Source: Maratus speciosus (Eukaryota; Arthropoda; Arachnida; Araneae; Salticidae). Taken from it: a stretch of 64,000 bases of DNA. A program made the position numbers and the translations under genes. Below, one piece after another: positions 1 to 11,400 of the stretch (position 1 is its first letter; the number at the start of each line of letters is the position of its first letter). The stretch covers positions 621,557,800 to 621,621,799 of the forward strand of contig OZ010791.1 of the NCBI GenBank assembly GCA_963932465.1, in the 5' to 3' direction. A model generated the notes under the pieces. It saw nothing but the letters and a program-made list of their open reading frames with translations, was not told the DNA's origin and did no database searches.

Positions 1-367
1 TTTGGCAATTTGAAAAACTATCTGACCACCTGTGTAAATAGAAATCCGTGAATTCTTCTACAAATAAATGAAAAAATCAAATATAATTTGCATTTTCTTT
101 TATATTTTGTTTTTCTGATAACAGTTTTAATATCATCTGATTTTATGTTTTCGAATTCATTTAGCATATAAGCTCAAAACATATACGTGTTTTGCTTTAT
201 CATGAAAAACTGCGTTAGAAACATACATAAAAAAGACAGAATGGTAGGAGAAAACTAAACAAATCCTATGAGAATATAAACCTATCCTTTGCTCACAAAC
301 TGTCGTTAAAATCTGCAATTATCAGTTTATCTGTTGAAACAGCACCGACAAACTGGCGATAAATCCC
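1..367. other. Unassigned AT-rich flank
   Basis: No convincing coding frame or RNA gene is visible. A 16-bp sequence, AATTATCAGTTTATCT, at about 316-331 recurs at about 537-552 and so brackets the foldback MITE. This may be a duplication left by an insertion. Confidence 0.4.
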
Positions 368-539
368 AATTAAAATAATAAAACTTCGTATAAATCACCA
401 TAAAATGAAAAGAATTCGCAGGGCGCGTTTCGAACTGGAAAATATCACAGCGCCCTCTGTTATATTTGCCAACCCGAAACGCGTCCTGTGTATTGTTTTC
501 ATTTTATGGTTATTTATACAAAGTTTTATTATTTTAATT
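368..539. mobile_element. Foldback MITE with ~45-bp inverted repeats
   Basis: The left arm begins AATTAAAATAATAAAACTT and the right arm is its reverse complement with few mismatches. The arms run about 45 bp, covering the ATAAAATGAAAA segment. The ~80-bp loop holds a GC-richer core with GGGCGCGTTTCG-like and ACGCGTTTCGGG-like inverted copies, so the symmetry extends further. There is no coding capacity. A short non-autonomous inverted-repeat DNA element is the simplest reading; the superfamily is unknown because the TSD cannot be separated from the palindrome. Confidence 0.65.
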
Positions 540-550
540 ATCAGTTTATC

Positions 551-678
551 TTTTCGGGTAGATTTCGTATGAAATACTACCTATTGGGAACGTTCCTATG
601 TTGGAATTTCTGAAAAATTTTTGCAGATCTACACCGATCATGACCCCTAGAACCCAAAACCACCCTCAGTAAAAAACT

Positions 679-716
<38 letters not shown>

Positions 717-3082
717 GTCTATCTATATATATCACTTTCTTCTGGATACGATAACTTCCGTAATTCTGCACCAATCTCTTCCAAACTGATACATAAAATC
801 AATGGGCATAAAATCTCGGTCAAGTTCGTTAATGGGCAAAATCGGACCAAGGGAATGGAAATAGGGAGGGGTTTTGTGAAAACAGAAAGCCCCCCATAAC
901 TTCTTAATTTTTGTACATATCAAATCGGTTTAAAGTTTTTATTACTTCTAAAAATAGGGAATAAATTTTATGTATCACAGATTTTTGATAAAGTTAAAAA
1001 TGGGCTCAAGGGGCCCAAAAAATAGGGTTTTTGGGAGAAAAAAAATTCATAACTTCGTCAATTCTCAAGATATCAATTCCAATTAATTTTATTATAAATC
1101 TTCTTTATATTATCTACAACTTTTATATTCACAAGTTTTTGATAGGACCAGTTCGTACCGAAAAAAAAAAAAAAAATAAATAAATAAAAACGAAAACAAA
1201 AAGGGGGTTTGAAGAAGTAAAAAATCCTTAACTCCGTCAATTCAAAAGATATAAAATCCCCATGAATTTATCATATATCTTTTTAATATTGTCTACAACA
1301 TCTATATAGACAAGTTTTGGATAGGACCAATTCTTACAGCAAAAACAAATTAAAAATACATAGCGGTTGAAGAAAAAAATCATCTAAGTAAGGGTGTATT
1401 CAAATCCAAACTGCTTATTTTCTGACTCATTTTACAATTCACTTTTGCTCTCAAAGGCTTCCAATTGGTACGTTTTTTTATTCAGAAACTATATAATGTA
1501 CCGTAATGGACAATTTCTTGATAGAGGCAGAATATATTTTTAAAAATGCTGTTAAAGTGGGCATTTTGAACCGAATTTCCCGATGCGGATTGTGTTGGAA
1601 AAATCATTGAATTAAGGATGCACTCAAATCCAAACTGCTTATTTTCTGACTCATTTTTAAATTCATTTTTGCTCTCAAACGCATTTAATTGATAGATTCG
1701 CTTATTCAGAAACTACATAATGTACCGCAATGATCTATTTTTTGATAGAGGCAGAATATATTTCAAAAAATGATGTCAAAGAGGGCATTTTGAACGGAAT
1801 TACCCGAAGCAATTGTGTTATCACTTTCTTCTGGACACGATAACTTCCGCAATTCTGCACAAATCTCTTCCAAACTGATACATAAAATCAAGGGACATAA
1901 AATCTCGGTCAAGTTCGTTAATGGGCAAAAGCGGACAAAAGGGGTGGAGATAGGGAGGGGTTTTGTGAAAACCGAAAAAAACCCATAACTTCTTAATTTT
2001 TGTACATATCAAATCAGTTTAAAGTTTTTATTACTTCTAAAAATAACGCCAAAAATTCATGCATTGCAGATTTTTGATAAAATTAAAAATAGGCTCAAAG
2101 GGCGCAAAAAATAGGGTTTTTGGGAGAAAAAAATTCCTTACTTCATTAATTCTCAAGGTATCAAATCCAATTAATTTTATTATACATCTCCTTAATATTA
2201 TCTACAACTTTTATATTCACAAGTTTTTGATAGGACCAATTCGTATCCAAAAAAAAAAAAAAATTAAAAATTACAACAAAAAAGGGGGGTTGAAGAAGAA
2301 AAATTTTCATAACTCCGTCAATTCGCAAGATATAAAATCTCCATGAATTTATCATATATCTTCTTAATATTGTCTTCAACATTTATATTGACAAGTTTTT
2401 GATAGGGAAAATTCTTACAGCAAAAACAAATTAAAAATACATAGCGGTTGAAGAAAAAAATCATCTTATTAAGGGTGCATTCAAATCCAAACTGTCTATT
2501 TTCTTACTCATTTTTAAATTCATTTTTGCTCTCAAACGCATCCAATTGCTAGATTCTCTTATTCAGAAACTATATAATGTACAGTAATGATCGATTTTTT
2601 GATAGAGGCAGAATATATTTCAAAAAATGATGTCACAGTGGGCATTTTGAACAGAATTTCCCGAAGCGATTGTGTTAGAAACGAAAAATATTGCCCTACT
2701 GAGAAAATAATTGTTTATTAATCAAGTTTTAATTAATTGAAAGAAAAATAAAAACACAGGTCGCTTATAAATCTTTTCAAAAATCACGTCAGCATGTTTC
2801 ATATTTTTTTTTTATTATTATTATTAAAAATGAATCTGAAAACGTGCCAGAAAATTTCGAGTTGTTGAGCATGGAAAAATATTTTTTTTAATATCGCCTT
2901 AACAAGATTCTGATAAAACCAGCTATTTTATAAAAAGGAAATAAAAACTCGTCAAAAGCAGACAGATAAAACTGTTAATGTGGATTTATATCTAATAATG
3001 ATTTAGTTTTTGTTGGTGAAATTAGTATACTTAACTTCGAAATCTACCTCTGTCTGTAGGCCGGGCCGGCAGGGATTTTTTT
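551..3082 (+). mobile_element. Family R element, copy R-1 (DINE/HINE-like, microsatellite core)
   Basis: The left end is T-rich followed by GGTAGATTTCG, which forms a hairpin with GAAATACTACC about 15 bases on. The right end carries CGAAATCTACC, then a GC stem-loop (GCCGGGCCGGC) and a T7 run. A (TCTA)n microsatellite lies about 130 bp inside the left end. The same layout recurs at 20960-25754 (+), 33495-34453 (-) and 43552-48625 (-), which defines the ends. The interior holds two tandem units starting near 730 and 1819 (period about 1,089 bp) and three copies of a ~220-bp subunit (about 1392, 1617 and 2466). No transposase is seen. A short inverted terminal motif, a 3' stem-loop and a microsatellite core resemble the DINE-1/HINE elements mobilised by Helentrons. 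That classification is inference. Confidence 0.6.
681..732. repeat. (TCTA)n microsatellite in R-1
   Basis: About 11 TCTA units grading into TATATA. Other R copies have (TA)n at the same place relative to the element end, so the microsatellite belongs to the element's architecture and is not a chance flank. Confidence 0.9.
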
Positions 3083-4518
3083 AAATTCATTTAAATTAGA
3101 TAATTTATTTTATTTTACTGAAAATATTAAATTAGTAAAATTCTGAGTCATCGAATCATAACTTAAAATAAATAAAGAACTTAATCCATAATGTGATGAG
3201 TAATAGAAATACACTGAATTAAAGACTCGTCTTTCATAAATGAAAATTCACCTTTTTTATAGGACATCGCATTTCCATATAAAAACTATATATTAAAAGT
3301 TCACAATCAATAGATTGTTGTATTTTATGTACGATATATTTATATATGATTGATATATATCATTGCTTTTTAAGGTATTGCAATGCGGAAAAAGTTAATT
3401 CTATATTATTACAAATGCTACTCACATCAGTTTACATTATTTTAACAATTAAATATTTATTGACGTCATGTAGTAATAATTTTCTTAAGTTCATTTTTGA
3501 AAATTACTTAAATTGTCTAGGATTTCGAAATTGGTTTCTTAAAGAATATTTAAACTTAATTAAAATGAATCTATTAATTGATATTTAAGTTCCAAAAATT
3601 GAAAATATTCTTTTGTATTGAAGACGCTCAATTGTAGCACATAAATTCTAAAACTCTTAGCACAACAGGAAGTGAATCAAAAATCAATTACAAAATTCCA
3701 GTTTCATATACATCAACTAAGTAAATTTAGATAAAAGAGTGTAACAATAATAATAATAATAATAACTCTAGCGACTTTCTTTAATACTAATGTTCCTTAA
3801 AAAACATTACTGATGTTTCATCAACATTTCACAGATATTAGGTAAATATTGAAAGATAATATTAGTTATGTATATTTTCTTATTGCAAACACTCAAATGT
3901 TGACACACCATTTCAAAAACTTTGTCCAATATTGCAAGAAAATTAGTTTGTTTATTCATATCAATTCCAAATTTATTATTTTGAAATTGTATTATCCATT
4001 ACATAACGATTTTAATTTTTAGAGCATGTTCTAATAGTATTCCAAGAGACCGCAGCGATAGGGAAAAATTTATTTGAACCACCATTATTTAAAAGCGAAA
4101 AATTTTGTCGTAAATGTCTATACCACGTAAAATAGAAATATATTTACTATGAAATTTATTATTCGAAATACTGGTGAGACGAACTAAAATTTTTCTTACC
4201 GCTGCGGCTTCTGTATTCCTATCTTTAATTACACGAAAATTATTAAAAAGACAACATTATCTTCTAAATTAAATTTCAACAAAGTTTATTTTAAATAAAG
4301 TGAAGCATCTTGGTGCAAACGGTCTGCAGTAATTCTTGAAACATGAATCTTCAGTGTACGATCCAGTTTTGAAAATCAACATCCATTGCATATATTATAA
4401 ATTATGTAGGTCCGCAAAGACAAAAATACTGTTTGAATAATGGTTTAATTTGATGACTCGTTTTTACAAAATGAAATCCATTTTTTTTCTCTATCACGTT
4501 AGGTTTCTTTCACAAAGG
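3083..4518. other. Unassigned AT-rich stretch
   Basis: No coding, RNA or transposon signature was recognised. The only simple sequence is a short (AAT)n run near 3748-3767. An open frame at 3346-3588 lies in very AT-rich sequence, matches no family I know, and is probably chance. Confidence 0.4.
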
Positions 4519-4999
4519 CAGGGCTGCCACACGCGACTATTTTTTAATTCAATCTCGCACAATTTTTTTTAAACAAAATTTTTTCACATACACTTTGACA
4601 TCATCTTCAAGAGAAATATACTACATCAGCGGTTCCCAACCTTTACTGGTACGTGACCCACCTTTAAGTAAAAAAAATTTCGCGACCCACCTATATGAAG
4701 GTATATCTAATATCAGTATGGAAATAATTGTATGCAATCTCTATAAGCTATTGGCTAACCTATCCTGCAAAAAAGGCAAATTTTGGTACGAAGGATGCAC
4801 TATCAACAAAATCAAGAATCAGTAATCTCAATTTGTGTAAGTGGAATAATAATTAAAACAACACTCATATTACAAAGATAATGAAACATACGTTTAATTC
4901 AGGGATGTAGTGGAGGGTATACGGGGATACATGCCGTATACCCTCTGGATTATTTTAAGAAACACCATATACCCTCTGTTTCTCAAGAAAGCTATATAG

Positions 5000-6751
5000 T
5001 AAAGGTGCACAACCTTTTTAATAGAAGGGCCACTTACAAAAGTTTCTGCGTTGTCGAGGGCCACATCAGTAACACGGAGAAAATTATGTTTCGAGGAGGT
5101 GATCTGTGGCCTATAATCAGATAAAAAATATGGTTTCAGTGGGGGACGATGAGTTTTATCCTTCTAGGTTCCCCTAAACAGTCATCATATGCAATTCAGT
5201 TGGCAAGGATATATCAACAGTTTACGTTTGTATTTATAACAGAGATATAGCAAGGATTATTTAGAAGGAGTGATAATATTAATTGACTTTATTGGGGGGA
5301 GTAAATGTTTTATTGAAAGTGCTAAAAATCAAACATAGCCACGAAAGTGGCTAGTGCCGAAAAAAAGTGAATTTTATGAACGAAGGAGGTGGAGGAGCCG
5401 ATCAACGGAATTTGCGATTTTTCTGTGCTGGATCGACGGAATTCGTGATTCTTCCGCGCCGATTAACGAAACTTGCAATTTTCAAGCGCCTGATCGGCAA
5501 AATTTGCAATTTTTCCGCACCTCATCAACGAAATTCGCGATTTTTCCTCGCATGATCGACGAAATTTGCGATTTTTCCGCTCACGATCGACGAAATTCGC
5601 TATTTTTCGACCCCTGATCGGCAAAACTCGCGATTTTTCTGCGTCTGATCAGCCAAATTTCACGATTCTTAACTGAATGTCGAAATTTGCATTTCCCCCG
5701 CGGCAAATTGACGAAATTCGCGATTTTTCCGCGGCAAATTGACGAAATTCACGGCTTTTTCTCGCGATAAGCGGACGAAACTAGCGATTTTTTCGCAGGC
5801 GATCAACGAAATTTTCCATTTTTCCGCATAACATCGAGAAAATTCGCAATTTTCCCGTACCTGATCAACGAAATTTGCGAATTTTCCGCGACTGATCAAC
5901 AAAATTCGCAATTTTTTCATGGCCGACCAACGGAGTTCCCGATTTTTCCGCGCCCTATCAACGAAATTCGCAATTCTTAACTGACTCTGACGAAATTTGC
6001 AATTTTTTCCACGGTAAAGTGATGAAGTTCGCGATAAACAGACGAAACACGCGATTTTTCTGCAGCCATTCAAAGAAATTTGAGATTTTTCCATTACTAA
6101 TTGACAAAATTCGCAATTTTTCCGTATCCGATCGACGAAATTCGTGATTTTCAACTGACTGACGGAATTTACATTTTTTGCCCGCGGCAAATTAACGAAA
6201 CTAGAGATTTTTTTTTCTCGCACCTGACGAAATTCATGATTTTTCCTCAGCCGATCAACAAAATTTGCAATTTTTCCGCACACCATCAAAAAAATTGACG
6301 ATTATTTCGTGTCTGATCAACGAAATTCATGATTTTTCCGAGCTCGCTCGACAAAACTCGCGATTTTTCCGTGCCCGGTAAGCAAAATTAGCAAATTTTC
6401 CGCGCCACATCTTCCGAAATTCTCGGTTTTACCGTGCCTGATCAACGAAATTTGCGCTTTTTCCGCGCCTGATCGACAAAATTCGCGATTTTTTTGTGTC
6501 CGATCAACCAAATTCGCGAATTTACAGAGCCTCATCGGCAAAATTCACTGTTTTCCAGCACTCGATCATCGAAATTCGCGATTCTTAACTGACTGATGAA
6601 ATTTTCAATTTTTCCGTGGCAAGTTGACGAAATTCACGATTTTTTTCCTGCGATATCTATGGACAAAAGTTGCAATTTTTTCCAGTTATAAATTAACGAG
6701 ACTCGCGGGCCACACGTTAACCCATCGCGGGCCACAGGTTGTGCATCCCTA
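5000..6751. mobile_element. hAT-like element filled with minisatellite (level 4, youngest)
   Basis: The termini are TAAAGGTGCACAACCT on the left and, reverse-complemented, TAGGGATGCACAACCT on the right. They are followed by GGGCCAC-type subterminal sequence typical of some hAT ends. A perfect 8-bp TSD, CTATATAG, lies at 4992-4999 and 6752-6759. About 1.37 kb of its 1.75 kb is a ~30-bp tandem repeat. No transposase is present. This is the last of the four insertions. Confidence 0.75.
5345..6715. repeat. ~30-33-bp minisatellite inside a hAT-like element
   Basis: Roughly 40 degenerate units share the core CGATTTTTCCGCG followed by GATCRACGAAATTCG. Unit length varies between about 29 and 33 bp. 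Long open frames on both strands here (for example 5669-6289 on the minus strand, 206 codons) are repetitive translations of the repeat, and I do not call them genes. Fragments of the same repeat occur at about 18135-18320, so it also exists outside this element. Confidence 0.9.
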
Positions 6752-7614
6752 CTATATAGTATACATACACTAGGGTATATCCTCTATCCTTGAGCGTATA
6801 CTCTCTGCTTAGAACGTATGAACTCTGCTTCTTTTACGACTACACCACTGGTTTAATTATTATCAAAACACGACTTTACAATAAGTGAGATTTCTCTTTC
6901 TGTACTTGTGTTTCAAAAACAGAGAAGTAGAAAAAGCACGTTCACACAAGCATGTCGTGTTGAAGAACAGCAAGAATGCTAAAAGCTGATTGAGTTATTT
7001 CTGATAATTGTGCTCGTATTATACACCCAGAAGGAAATTAGAGATTTCTTTCTTCAAAACTGCCTTCAAAGAGGAATCGCAAGATAGATAGATCAATTAA
7101 GGAGTCTTCTTCATGTTTTGAGAGTTTTGGGGTTTTTCAAATGTTCTTCTTCAAAAGGGTTTCTAATCCAAGCGGAGGTCCAGAGATACCATAAAAACTG
7201 CTGCCATATCTCACAACGAAGTCATAACATAATAGCGATTAATTGTTTAAGAAAACACTGTTTTCTCACAAAGTTTTGATTTAAGCTAATAGCTTTCATG
7301 ATTACTGCAGTTGTAAGATATTGTATTTCTTATATTTTTTTCAAACAGATGAAATACAAGAAAACAATTTGTGGCAAACTCGATTATTCCACGACCCAGC
7401 AAAACACACACCGCGACCCATAGGTTGGGAACCACTGTACTACATAATTTATTTTCTTACGATAGTGGTGTGAAAAGAATATAAAAATAGTCGCCTGTGG
7501 CAGCCCTGCAAAGGGATTCCTTATTTTGAAGGAAATAATCTAAAAATCAAAATTTCGACATTTTATTTAATTTTATCACTTGATAAATGCATACAAATTA
7601 CATTTATATTACAT

Positions 7615-7800
7615 TTTAGTTTTGATGTTAAATGAAAAATAGGTATTTATAAAAAGTTACATAGCCAGTAGCCCCTCCCCCCTCGCCTCCAAAACATTTA
7701 ATTTGAAGGTCATGAGTTGAAAGGAATGTTCTGAATTTATAAATGGTTATCCTTTTCTGGTTAGAGTTTCAGTGCAACATTTTACTCTTTTAAATCACTA
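7615..7800 (+). repeat. Dispersed repeat, unit 1 of a direct pair
   Basis: About 185 bp with GTTACAT, a C-rich run, GAAGGTCATRAGTTGA and ACATTTTACTCTTT motifs. It recurs in the same orientation at about 8220-8425 with moderate divergence. The element identity is not recognised. Confidence 0.65.
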
Positions 7801-7951
7801 AATATGTTAATCAAAATTTTGAAATTTTATTTTAATTACATTATTTGATAAATATATGCAAATTACATTTATATTATATTTCAGGCAAATATTAAACCTC
7901 CAGCCGCGGGCGACTGTTTTATTTTCTTGGATAAAACCGTGGCATATTTTT

Positions 7952-8144
7952 AAGTGTTGCAAGTGGGTTGCATTTTTTAATTTCAGATTGTTTGATTCCC
8001 ACCACTTTTTTGAAGTAGAAATATTCACTTTATTTAATCATAGATCAAATAATGCAAGAATAAGCCTAATTATACGTTTTTAAAAAAGTGGTGCGAATCA
8101 AGCAATCTGAATTTAAAAAAAAGAGCAACACACTGGCAACACTG
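7952..8144. mobile_element. Decayed MITE (TIR near CAGTGTTGCCAGTGG)
   Basis: The left arm AAGTGTTGCAAGTGGGTTGC and the right arm ending GGCAACACTG are inverted repeats about 60 bp long, including ACCACTTTTTTGAA. The same family is present and better preserved at 52509-52699. No TSD can be recognised here, which fits an older insertion. Confidence 0.7.
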
Positions 8145-8219
8145 GAACGCGAAAATAGCGTGCTCCGCGGAATTGTATAGAATATGTAAAACGCAATATG
8201 ATCGTTACCCGGCGTCTGG

Positions 8220-8425
8220 AAGGTCAAATGAAAAATAAGTAGTATAAAAATAAGTAGTAATATAAAAAGGTTACATGTGCAGTAGACCCCCCCCCCCCCC
8301 TTCCCCTCTCCTCGAAAGCATCTAATATGAAGGTCATAAGTTGAGAGGAACATTCTGGATTTATAAAAGATTTGCATTTGGAGGTTAGTATTTTAATACA
8401 ACATTTTACTCTTTAAATGAAGAAA
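8220..8425 (+). repeat. Dispersed repeat, unit 2 of a direct pair
   Basis: Matches 7615-7800 in the same orientation. It contains a C14-like homopolymer near 8286-8300. The 7952-8144 MITE lies between the two units. Confidence 0.65.
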
Positions 8426-11400
8426 TATGTTTATCAAACTCATGTAAACATTGTTTTCTTTCTCCTAAGTATACTCAATTCGTAAATAGTATACTAATTC
8501 ATTTGTGATGAAACTATACGTGATGGAATTTTTTTCATTAATTAGACAAAAAAACTTTAAAAATCATTATTTACTGTACAGGCAATTTTTTCATCGCAGA
8601 CCTATGTTATTCACCTTTGTAAACACAATTTTATGGGAAATTCAAAGTATCTTTTATATTTAAAATAACAACGTTATTTGAAACATTAATAAAGGAAGAA
8701 TGACTCGTAAAAACAGGACTAAAACTCACAAAAATCTAAACTAATTTTTCCACTATTTCCTAAATTTCATTGATGATTTTAACATATTCGATATTTTCTA
8801 AATATACTTTATTATTATTTTTTTGCATTTAAAAATTATTAGTAGGATACAAATCATATCTTCAAAAAATGTTTATATTAGCTTATTTCTTTATATTTTC
8901 TTGCGCACAATATTTACAATAATGTGGTTATTCGAAATCTTATTGAATTATCTTAATATTATATATTAACTTTAGAATTATCTATTATTGTGCATCTTGG
9001 CACATTTTAGAATTAAGTTTTAAAACGTGGTTAGATGTATATGAAATGTTGCAGAACAGATGTCATACCAAGTTATTACATATATAAAACTTAAAATGAT
9101 AAAAATAAAATTAAACTAATGCAAACCAACAAGTCATAATTTACCTTTTTTACATATATATTGTTACAGCAGTGTTAGGGCCTGCGAAAAATTCATAAAT
9201 AAATAATTAAATTAAATTAAAATTAACAATACACTTAATTATTATTGTGGCCTTTTAAGTTTGAAAAAAATTAGGTACTAATTTTTATAGTTACTTGTTA
9301 AGGTATCAAACAGCTGGAGGACTTTAATTAATTATTACACAGTTCATTTTTTTAAAGGAAATTTTTATCTCGCTGCTGACATACATCCAGCAGATTGTTT
9401 TCTGTATTCTTTTACTGTGCAACATACTTTTTATAATAATCGATTAAAATAATATTCGAATTGATAATCGAAATCATCTAAAAAATATAATAACTCAGAG
9501 AAAAAATAATTAGACAATACTTTTTTAGCCATTTCCCTTTCACGCAAAACTTTTAATATACGCGTATAGTGAATAATAAATTATTGCTAAATAATTTTGG
9601 ATTAGACCTAGATTATGAAACAAAGGATTAACTGAGGATTTGTGTATCTTGATTTTTCATGGCAAAACAGTTTCTTAAGACGCGTTCTCTTCATTTTTAG
9701 CTTTTTAAATATACCATGCAAGATTTACGTTCAACAGTTGATGGATATTTCGCAGGTTCGACCTTCAATTTATCTCAAAATAATCACGTGTTTAAGAGGT
9801 CAGTTACCTTTTTAAATGCCAAAAGTAATTGAAAATTTTCTTTTTTTTAATGTCATAATGCTAGAATGTTAGTTACACAATTAGGCTAAATTGTATAAGT
9901 ATATTTAAAGAATAATTTATTTTATGTTATTTTGGCCCTTTAAAACTTAAATATATTGAAGTTCTTTATTTCTTTTAGGTTACGAACAAATCAAATTTTG
10001 CTTTGATTTTTATCAAAGATATTCCATTATATAAGCGATATAGTTCCACTCTGTAATTTAGTGAAAAATAAAAGTGAATAAATAAATAAATAAAAATAGA
10101 AATAGATAAGGCATAAAATAATGAATAACATACGATATTTCGGCATAAACTTTGAACAGTATTTTTCTTTAACCTACCTGTCTTTAATCAACCAGTTCTT
10201 ATAATTTATTCCATTCGATTCGAAACAGAAATTTCTTCATACAGTTATTTAAATAAAAGCCGCCGCACGGAACTAAGTTCAATAAATGTGTTGAATAGTT
10301 TTAAATAAAAATTCTGGTGCATATGTTTTTAATCAAGGTTGAGTCAAATTTCAACAGAGATGCAATTTCGTTGAAAGGGGACTGAAGTGAGAGGGAAAGT
10401 AATGCAAAAATAAGAAAATTGCTTCTTTGCTCATAGTAAGTTAATCTTATTAGTAAGACTCTTACATGACATTTTGAACTGAGCAAAAGTATGTTACATC
10501 ATGGCAAATTCATAAATAAATGAAAATAATAATAAGGAAAATTTAAGTGCGGGTAATAAATTAGTGACAGTAGTGACAGGTAATAAACATATTCTTATCT
10601 TTCCATCTATTTTGCAGCTTGTAACTGCTTTTAAAGTCTAGGTAATTAAACCCATGTGACTTTCTCAGCAATCAAGATTGCTGCTTCTTCTAAATGCAGT
10701 TGTCCTCCAAATTTTATCTAACATCTTTCTTGATGGTCACACGATCAGTTTTATACAAGGGGATAGTAGTGACATAAAAACTAGGGGACAACATTCCTCT
10801 GACCAGAATAAACATAAAACTATTTATAATTTACAATTAATATTAATTAAATTAATATTAATTATTTTTTATATTAATAAAGTAATATTAATTTAAAATA
10901 AAAATTATTTATATTATATTTTAGAAAGTAAAGTTTTATTTTGTATACTAAAATTTCTATTTTGTAATTATACTTAAATGTGTTCTAGAAGATCAGTGCA
11001 TAAACAACAAGGGACAAGGGACAGAAGTGACAATTTGAATTATATTTTTTAATATAAAAATTAATGTAAACTATTGTTACATGTCATCTTTAAATAAGAA
11101 ATTCGGTCATTTTTGTTATACCAACTTGTAAGTAGCTTTTAATTATATATATATATATATATCCATTCATAATTAAATTTCTTTTACGTGTGTTATCGTA
11201 GTTGATCGGGCAGTTTGAGTAAAGTAATTCATGCTTTTGTCCCGCTTTACTCAAACAGAAATTAATTGCTATTTACTTAAACTTTGGAATACTATATACA
11301 TTATTTTACACTATGCAAGCAATAAAAAAAACTGTTTCGAATATTTCCATGAAATGTTTGCTGAAATTGATGCATATTACCAATATCTTAATAGGAAATA

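Larger units (their letters stand above)
4900..6850. mobile_element. hAT-like MITE (level 3)
   Basis: The left end CAGGGATGTAGTGG and the reverse complement of the right end, CAGTGGTGTAGT, are imperfect inverted repeats. A perfect 8-bp TSD, GTTTAATT, lies at 4892-4899 and 6851-6858. Own sequence is only about 190 bp (4900-4999 plus 6760-6850), rich in GTATAC/TATACCCTCT motifs. The second hAT copy has an uninterrupted sequence at the equivalent place (near 62240, reverse strand), which confirms the boundaries. Confidence 0.8.
4627..7437. mobile_element. hAT-like non-autonomous element, copy 1 (level 2)
   Basis: The termini CAGCGGTTCCCAACCT and AGGTTGGGAACCACTG are inverted repeats of the CAGNGGTTCCCAA type common in hAT elements. 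A perfect 8-bp TSD, TACTACAT, lies at 4619-4626 and 7438-7445, as hAT transposases produce. Own sequence is about 1.05 kb once the inner elements (4900-6850) are removed. No transposase frame is recognisable. A second, inverted copy ends at 62507, and it lacks the inner insertion near 4900, so it supplies the empty site. Conversely, this copy shows the uninterrupted sites for the BEL/Pao and SINE insertions of the other. Confidence 0.85.
4519..7508. mobile_element. Outermost MITE of a four-level nest (TIR CAGGGCTGCCACA)
   Basis: The left terminal inverted repeat CAGGGCTGCCACACGCGACT at 4519 matches the reverse complement of 7489-7508, where one base differs. Both then run into an A/T stretch (CTATTTTT). 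A direct CAAAGG flanks both ends (4513-4518 and 7509-7514). Without the nested insertions the MITE is only about 171 bp (4519-4626 plus 7446-7508). It has no coding capacity. It is the oldest layer here, because the 4627-7437 element sits inside it. Confidence 0.8.

Noticed and set aside
5669..6289. 206-codon open frame on the minus strand
   Set aside because: It is a repetitive translation of the ~30-bp minisatellite. Several other frames on both strands are open for the same reason.
6585..6600. Hammerhead ribozyme core (CTGATGA followed by GAAA)
   Set aside because: The minisatellite contains CTGATGAAATTT-like phrases, but no stem II or correctly spaced stems I and III could be drawn.
7807..8083. 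Overlapping open frames on both strands
   Set aside because: They lie within the palindromic MITE and adjacent repeat, where symmetry creates paired open frames.
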